From Lamellibrachia columna (lineage: Eukaryota > Annelida > Polychaeta > Sabellida > Siboglinidae): DNA of 64,000 bases. Position numbers and translations under genes: made by a program. Below are positions 29,701 through 38,700 of this stretch, piece by piece (within the stretch, counting starts at the first letter, position 1; every line of letters begins with the position of its first letter). The notes under the pieces are model-generated. The model did no database searches. It was not told the DNA's origin and worked only from the letters and a program-made list of their open reading frames with translations. The stretch is taken from NCBI GenBank assembly GCA_963662155.1, contig OY759265.1, positions 11,757,429 to 11,821,428 on the forward strand. The letters run 5' to 3'.

Positions 29701-32700
29701 AAATAGTTCATAACGGAAATGGCCAGCAGGCTGACTGTGAATGCTCCAACTGTGAATGCTCACTTGGTCAATATAATCCCTTTTCACCAATTGAGGCCAA
29801 TTATTCAGATGTGTATCCAGGCAGGTCTGGAGGTCAGAGAGCTAATCACAGACATGGCAACTGTGCCCAACCCTCCCAGTGAAGTGAAGTGTCAGTCACT
29901 TATTGCAGAGCTCTGTGAAATATTCAATTTGTGCAAACTTGTTAAAGTGGACATATTATGAAAAACTATCTGACTTCATTGTCGTCTTGCGTCATTTGGA
30001 AATGTTCATTACGTGTATTCAGTAATGTGTCATATTGATTAAGTTGTTGTCACTCAGTAAACAATTGTCTTTTCATGTTTTCAAACTAGGTGAACAGAGT
30101 ATATTATTAAAGTAATTATCAATAAATTGTATTCATAATTTTCACACAAAAACATTTCTGTCACTGTGTTAATTATCATATTTTTATATAGACTATCTGT
30201 TTGTTATAATTTGAAGACATTCATTAAATTGTCTTCATCTCTCTAATAACTTGAAAATGCCGTTTTTACCAAGTGAAGACATTGGAATCAAGTAGTTACA
30301 TTGTTGAATTGTTTAAGGTTTCATTGTATACATATAATATATTTGCATCCCCCCACGTAAGTTGTTGTCATGTACATATTTACATAAACCAATAAACCAG
30401 TAAAAAAACTACAAAGCCACTGTAATAACAACGCATGTACATAATGTAGATGTCATTGTCAATCCAATATCTAAATATAATTAATAAAACAAAAATGTCC
30501 ATGTCATCTACAACTTACAATACGATGTGCATTCGAGCTCGGGGTTGCCATGGAGACTCAGTTCAAGTATGTGCATGTGTCGTATCTTGGCGAGGGAGTT
30601 CCATGACAGATTGTTGTTACAGAGAATAAGCGAGCCGAGCGCGAGGAAACGGGAGAAACCCTCCAAGTTCCGAACCTGCAACAAAATTATATAAACTCAA
30701 CCTGGAATGGAAGCTAGTGCACAAGATGTTAAAGTTGGATGCGGCTATTAAAGTAATAAAACCGAATAAAAAGAATGTAAAAAGATCTAATTTGGCAACT
30801 GGGAAGGATGGTTAGGTTAAGGGTTATTTAGACAACGTAACATGTTTAATATGTATATTGGGACTAACTACAGATATAATGTTGTGACAGAGACGTGTTT
30901 ATTTCTGATGCAGGTGGCACTATCACAGTATCAGCAAGTAGTCTGGGCATTCATACAAGCAACACAAGCAGCTAACTGAACACAGGGAAATGCAACATAA
31001 TTGTGCATAGATGTAGTGATCATTAAACTTCTTCAATGGTCACCATGCCATGCAAGACATTCTGCCACTGAACAAAATGTCACAAAAAGAAAACCAAACA
31101 TTCCTTGTTTTAAAAAAGAATACTAAATTATCCAGTTTGCATCATGTGGCATTTTGTACAGGACCATAGAGACCAGTGGCATAATGTCCCAACTTGTATT
31201 ACATCATGTTACATATATAAAAGTTATTTCCCATAGAAAGAATTGGATGCCATTAAAAATTAATCAATGCAAAGACCTCTTCCAGTATAAATACTCAGCA
31301 GCCCTGTGGTAAACACCAAATTCCCCAAAATGCTGTGCCTGGATTCTCTTAGTACACAAAACTACCCATCGTCACACTGGTTAGCCAGCAGTGCTCCTAT
31401 ACTAAATTAAAATAAATAACTATAAATCCAGTGTTTAGCCACAGGGTCATAGTGTTATCTCCAATATGGGTACACAGTTGGTGATATTTTCTACAGTCCT
31501 CAACTGTGTCACATGATACAGCCACCGTTCTTGCTGCTGGCCAAATCTTTAATCCTACCCAATCATGCATGTATGCCTACACAGTCAAGTAAATGTGTAT
31601 GCACACCAACCAGTGTGAATGGACCCATGCACACAAAGGTAGACACACAGAAACATTTGCACATAAAGGTACTGACTACTGGCACCCATACAAATTCACC
31701 CAGACTTCAATTAGACACCATTCACCCATCACTCAGCCAACAAACACTCCACACACTTGAGGACTGTTGAAAATATCACCCACTACTTTGTCTGTGCAAT
31801 TCACCTCCCAGACAGCATAAAAAACAACCCGGACAAAGCGCATCATTTAAAACGTGTTCTTCCACATTCTTGGTCACCAGCCAATGGGTGACAGTCCCAT
31901 GGCGTACTGGGTTACAGGGTTTGAAAACTGAACTTGTCGCTGACATACCTGGTTGTTGGCGAGGTCTACCTTCCACAGTTGTGGGCAGCACTCAATGTTG
32001 TTGACATAGTCTATATAGTTGTCTCTCAGATTCAACACTGTCAGCTTGCTGCAAGCGCCCAGCTTCTCTATACATTCTACAAAACAAACACTTGTCTTAC
32101 GCTTTTATTAGCAATCTTTGAGCCAAGCGACTATACTGGTTCATCAGGTACTCAAACAATGAACACTGAAGTAACATGACAGAAATAACTGCGGTAGCAT
32201 TGCCAGGTAATATGCAGTTTACTAAAACTGCTTCATAATCATAGCAAGCAAAGCCACATTGCAATAGACTAACTGTCAGTAGGCTCACACTGTGTGGTAC
32301 TACACATAGAAACTACTGACAGTTTCCACTGGTAATATTATATATTATGATATCTTCAGTTCCAACAGGTCCGAAGACCCAGTAACTGGACTGATAAAAA
32401 ATAATTGCACACCAGTCAGTGTTAATTGCACACCAGTCAGTGTTAATTGCACACCAGTCAGTGTTAATTGCACGCCAGTCATTGTTAAGTCCATGCCAGT
32501 CAGTGTTAATTCCATGCCAGTCAGTGTTAATTGCACGCCAGTCATTGTTAAGTCCACGCCAGTCAGTGTTAATTCCATGCCAGTCAGTGTTAATTTCATG
32601 CCAGTCAGTGTTAATTCCATGCCAGCCTGTTAATCCCAAGCCAGTCAGTGTTAATTCCACACTAGTCAGTGTTAATTCTATGCCAGTCAGTGTTAAATTC

Positions 32701-35700
32701 ATGCCAGTCGGCATTAATTCCACACCAGTCAGTATTAATCCCACACCAGAGAGTGTTAGTTTCACATCAATTAGTGTTAGTTAGTGTTGAAATATATATT
32801 GTACACAGTTAACCAATCCATCAGGTATGACAAAAACCACTGAAACACATCAGCACACTCAACATAGCCTCATGTAGTGAAATAAAAACAGGCAAGTCAT
32901 TTAGCAAAACACAAAATAAAGTGTGCAAATTATAATGAAAATTGCCACTGATAATGTAAGTTGTTTTATTTTAGAGACTAGCAGTGAAGGTTTTAACTGC
33001 TGCATGTAAACATGGGATGCATGTAATTATTTTTTTAATGAACGTGTAACTAATAGTGTAAAAAGATTTACATCACAGGGTCAACAAGACTCAAAATATA
33101 TCATTTTACAGTCTGACAACTAAGCTCAATAAATAGGCAGGGACGCTGTCAATGTTCCATTACAATGAGCATACCACCAAATAATTGTTGTAAACATATT
33201 AGTCATTATAGCATCAAAAATCAATCAGGTATCAAAATTAACAGACTAAGTTACAACACGTAAGCAAACCCAGTGTATGGATGCTTCATATATTTACAAT
33301 TTGTTTGCTGTTTCATAATAATTAACTGGAGTACGTTTTGTTAAATTTGTAAACCTGCCTTAAAATTTCTATTTAAGGGATATGATATAGACTCAACATA
33401 TAATGATTAGTTCAGACAGACACAGTGACAATGAGAAATCTGAACCACTCTCCACTCAATAATTTATTAAAATAGCTCTCTATTCTTAAGGTAAGTGTTC
33501 AGGGAGCTCCTTTATACATTCAGGGAGCTCTTTGGTCACAGTGAAACAAACAGCCCACATGCTAGAATGGAGTTCTACCTACAGACTAGTGGTCAATGAA
33601 TAGAACAGGCTCATTGTGTTGATTGGTCACTGCTGTGGCTAACTCAGCCCAGACAGCTAATATGACAGAGTGAACAATTACATCATTGGATCTATCAGCT
33701 CTGACAAACATCAGTGCTCTGAATGGTCTTCTACAATACAATTAGTCTAAACTAATTTGGCTTTATGTGGTACATTAACCATTTAGTGAGCTGACATCAA
33801 GATAGTTTGTCCAATCTGTAGCAACCCTACAAGCATTAGTTAAGGTGCAGTGTAGGTTGGACATGAGAAAGTACTCCTTCTCACAGAGGGTGATAAATGA
33901 ATGGAACAAACTGCCAAATGATTGTGTTAATGCTAGTAGTGTGAATGTTTAAAAATAGAATTGACAGATATTTGATAAGGGCGGGCTACACATAGATGAG
34001 ACAATTGTTGGACTCGATAAGCCAATGGCTTCCTTGTCCACTTGCCATCTGGAACTTGTTGTTTGGGATGGCAATCTTGTTGTTAAAAATATACCAGTCA
34101 GTTCCTTTGAATTCCAATTAACCCTGCATTGTGGGGAAATGGCATCTAAGCAACTAATTTAGAGAATTAAGATAAGAATCCACCCCAGCCACAGTTTGGT
34201 GCAAAGTCACCAGTGTCCCAAGGGGCAGGGTACACTGTACACAGTGTCTCCCTGCCATAGCTACTTCTTGTTATAGCTACTTCCCATTAGAGCTACTTTT
34301 TATTCCAATTATATTTCCGCTACTCATTAAGTTTGACATTCGAACTAGTCCTGTTACAGCAACTTTTTTCTTTTTTAATTCAACAGTTCTGGAGGGGGCA
34401 GGAGGGGGGAACATGAACTATTTCAGATTGCAGTTAGTGATGGTGGACAAGGCTTCTCATAAACTACACTGTGTTGAACAAGGGTACTGCAGTGAAAATA
34501 TATGGAAATCCTTCTGCTCTGCACAGAGGCTACAGGTTCCGGCGTGGGTGCGCTGGGGCAATGGCAACATTGGTACTGGGTGTGTAGTATGTACCAAACA
34601 TGATCTCAAGTGAAAGTCAACGTGAAGTTGAGTGGTGAGCATGACCACTCTACAGACGTAGCCCAGTGGGAGGTAACGAAGGCCATCGCTACTATGAGAA
34701 AACATGCTCGTGAAGCGCCCCTTGCACCAGTCCAGCAGATATACAATGTTGAAACTGACATCAAAAATGGCAAAAATGTTCTTGCGTTTGACAGCCACAA
34801 GAATAGTAGGATAATAGGATTTACTAGAGTACAATCTTCAGTTATTTTGTGAATCTGCTGATGTGTAAGGTGAAGGTACATTCAAAACAGCAACCAACAC
34901 ACAGAGATTTATTCCAGAAGATTAACCTGAAATGTAAGAATCTTGGACTGGAGTTCAACCCACCCAAGCTAAGACTAGACTATGAGTCAACACCCATAAG
35001 TGTCGCCAATGAGTTATACCCTGTTTGCCAGCTGTCTGGGTGTAACTTCATTTCAACCAGTATTTGTGGAGGAAAGTGCAGAATGCTGGCTTGTATGTGC
35101 AGTACACGCAGAAAGAAAGCGTTGTACGTGGCTGCACTGGCACATCTACGTCCAGCTGACGTCCATGGCGGATGGACAGCCCTGATGGAAGAGTGCGCTA
35201 CTCACAAATTTTTTCAGCTGGACACATTCAATGACTATTTTGTGGAAATGTGGCTAGGTGACAATGCAAAAATCACAGTGCACATCTGGAATGCTCACTC
35301 AGAAAATGAGAAATGAACCAACAATCATGTTGACGGATGGAACTCAAAGTTCATGAAACTAATGGGTTAACATCATCCCAACATCTGTGAGTTCATGTAG
35401 GTTGTGAGGAATGAGCAGGCAGCCACAGAACCGAAGATAGCACATGACGCAGCCATCCCAGCACCACAGAAGAAAATGAGGTATTGCATTGTGAACCAGC
35501 GTCTGGCTCAGTTCAAACAAGAGTATGTGTGTGGAGACAGGAGGCAGGAGACAGGAGGCAGGAGACAGGAGGCAGGAGCCAGGAGGCAGGAGCCAGGAGG
35601 CAGGAGCCAGGAGGCAGGAGCCAGGAGGCAGGAGACAGTAATACATACAGGAGACAGGAGACATGTCAGTGTAAGTTTCCTGCGCTGGATACTTGCTGAA

Positions 35701-38700
35701 ATTAGAGTGACACACACTTTGTAATTCATGACTTTTATGACTTTTGTAAACACATAACGGTGCTCACAATTTATGGAGTATTTTACACTAAGTACTCTGT
35801 ACCATTCATGTATTCATCTTAATAAAACTAGTGCACATGCATTTTATGTTATATATTCCATTTCATATAACTGATTCTTCCCTGGCCAAATAGAATCTAG
35901 GAAGTAGCTATAACGGGACTAATCTTAATGCCTAATTAATTGTTCCTCTGACCTGTAGTTGTAATTGGAAAAAATGTAGCTATAAGGGGAAGTAGCCATA
36001 ACAGACCTAAACCGGATACACAGGGTGGGTAATGTAATCCACACTTCTAAAGTGACTACCAGTAATTAGGGTGCTGATTACATCAAGAGCAAGAGTTGGC
36101 TGGCAAATTGGAACTGAACCAGGTTTCCTGCAGTGAAAAGATTTGAAAAGATGCTTCTCATATTACACAGTTATTTGAGTAATACATTTCTATGTACGGC
36201 AAACATTTCTAATAAGTAATACATTTCTATGTACGGAAAACATTTCTAATAAGTAATACATTTCTATGTACGGCAAACATTTCTAATAAGTAATACATTT
36301 CTATGTACGGCAAACATTTCTAATAAGTAATACATTTCTATGTACGGAAAACATTTCATAAAAGTATTATTTGACAAAGAATTCTTCCTTGTCATCTGTT
36401 TCTGTGTGTGATGGATGAATCGGCCCCACACCAGGCATGATCATGTATCTCGGTTGGGAAAGAGACGCATCAATTTAAACACAACATATCATTAGGTAAA
36501 AATAAATAAAATATAGCCAACACGATCTGTCTCAATAAAGTTACGTGTTCTAATAAAAAATCCAAAAAACACTATAATTGCGATATAATTGCTATAATAG
36601 CCAGTGGTTAACTGTTGCTTTGATGTATTCATTTGGCTAACTTTGAAGTTTTTCACATGCCACCGTTGTTTTACAAAATTACCTGTATATCAAGATGACG
36701 AGTCATTTGTGTTTCATAATTGGATTCCTTAATAATTTGCCATTGGCTTGAGCTCAAAGCATGCTGAATTAAACAGTATAATGGCAGGTCAGTGTGATAT
36801 AGCCTGCTTAGTGAATAGCTTGAATTTGTTCTCGGATTGTATGCTTCAGACCAAACGATATCATGGGCCAAATTTTTATTTTGTTTTATTGCTACACAGA
36901 AAACCTTATACGAAACCCATTACATCTTTTTATGGCTGCTTTATACACTTCTAATGATTACCGATAGTCTTAAACCAATCATGTACTTGTATTTATGTTG
37001 TCAACATACATGTGTGAAAAATAAATCATCTGGGCAACAGATTACACACGTGGCTGTGGATGCCATACTTTGGATGCCATATTAGTCTTTATTAACCAGT
37101 CCTCCAAAAATATTTTTTATGTTGATTTTGTTCAACCCTGATTCAAAGATATCCCCAAATAATTTAGCAATACTATTAATTGAAGACATCTCTGATTATC
37201 TGGAGATTTCTCCAACTATTTTTTATATATCTAATTATTTGGAGACATCTCAAATGTAAAGTCTCTAATTAGTAGATGTCTCCAAAAACAAATAATACCA
37301 ATTCGGCAGGTCATTAGTATCTGCCACACACACATTGTAATAGTGTAAATCATGTTGAAGTACACAGCATTTCCTGAAACGGATATTTCAACTAACTTTT
37401 CAAGCTCTGGTCTGAACCCCCAAAATGAGAATCACTTCTGCCCTTTAATAGTGGATATCTGCCATAGAGCAGCTACTGTACACGTTATACACACAGCATA
37501 TATATAGTCCCACTATCTGTCACGGTTGACTGCCTAGCACACTGACAAACCTACCCTTGTCTGGGGTCTGCATGCATTGCCTTGCCCTGATTTTATTCAT
37601 AATAACACCTGCTAATGGGAACTAAACAGGAAAGGGTGGAGCTATGAATAAATGCATCCATGCGTATGTAATTGTAAATGTGTCCACTAAGCATGCTTTA
37701 TCCACTAAACAGGATAACTTTACTACTATACTATCAGAACATATCACTGTAGATTTGGCGCAATACTGAGTTCAGCTTAACAATCATGACATTGAATGAC
37801 TGACTGACGTGTATGTAATGAAGTCAGATTTTAACAAGGAAATAGCATCTAGCTAAAATGTGCACTTACATAATATTTGATAATATGAACACTACATTCA
37901 TACACATGAACTTATACTGGGATTGTATGCTTCAGACTAGATGCACAGATGTTGAGGGCAGTACAAATTATTGCTACAAAGAAAACCTACTTTTATAAAG
38001 GTAAAGGTACGTTCTTATATAACATGGTATCCAGTGACTCCAGTCCTTGGGACTGTTCAAAGCACTTTACTCTTCTATATGGCTATTATACAGAGATTAT
38101 CATCGCTTTAAACCAATCATGTACTTGTACAATGTTATGTTATAAAAAAAATCCACTGAACAACTGGAACCAATGCTGATTTAAACATTAAGTGAGGCAC
38201 TGAGTGAGTTGATGCACACATGTCCAAGGAACTGTCATTGCATCTAATGTGCATTTCAAATTATCTCTCTGAACTCAGTTACAAAGTAGGCATTTTCCTG
38301 AAGGCATCTCTTGTTAAGTTCGTAGCCGAGTTTGTATTGATCTGTGCTCAGCATTTATACAAAGCAGTGTAAAATTACTTGCAAGGTGGTGGGGTGCCTG
38401 CCGGGGGGGGGGGGGGGGGCGGGCGGGCTTCAAAATGGTGCATTCTTGTGCATTTTGAAGGGTGTTTCAACATTTTCCCTTGAAGTTAGAAGGGCACAGA
38501 AATAAACATATATGTGTAACAGTGTTAGCATGCAACAACATGGGGACCACATTGGAAATAAGTGTACTTGTGTGCTTTTATGTGTTATCTTGTATACTGG
38601 GCGAGGTGGCCCACCTCACTTGTGATATACCAGGGGAAACATTGTAAAGACTGGCACAGTGATAACTAAATAATCCACAAACAAGCAGCCAAAATAGTGA

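Larger units (their letters stand above)
34269..36003 (+). mobile_element. Degenerate MULE-type DNA transposon with inverted ends
   Basis: Outer arms are inverted: left TGTTATAGCTACTTCCCATT (34269 on), right, reversed, TGTTATGGCTACTTCCCCTT (from 36003), each followed by TA/GAGCTAC, a T run and TCCAATTA. A second pair lies inside (CATTAAG...ACTAGTCC/ATTAGTCCC). Between them is a broken transposase reading frame. The whole lies in intron 2 of the LRR gene. Confidence 0.7.

Noticed and set aside
32313..32784. ORFs of 150, 121 and 91 aa
   Set aside because: Repeat translations of the 20-bp minisatellite.
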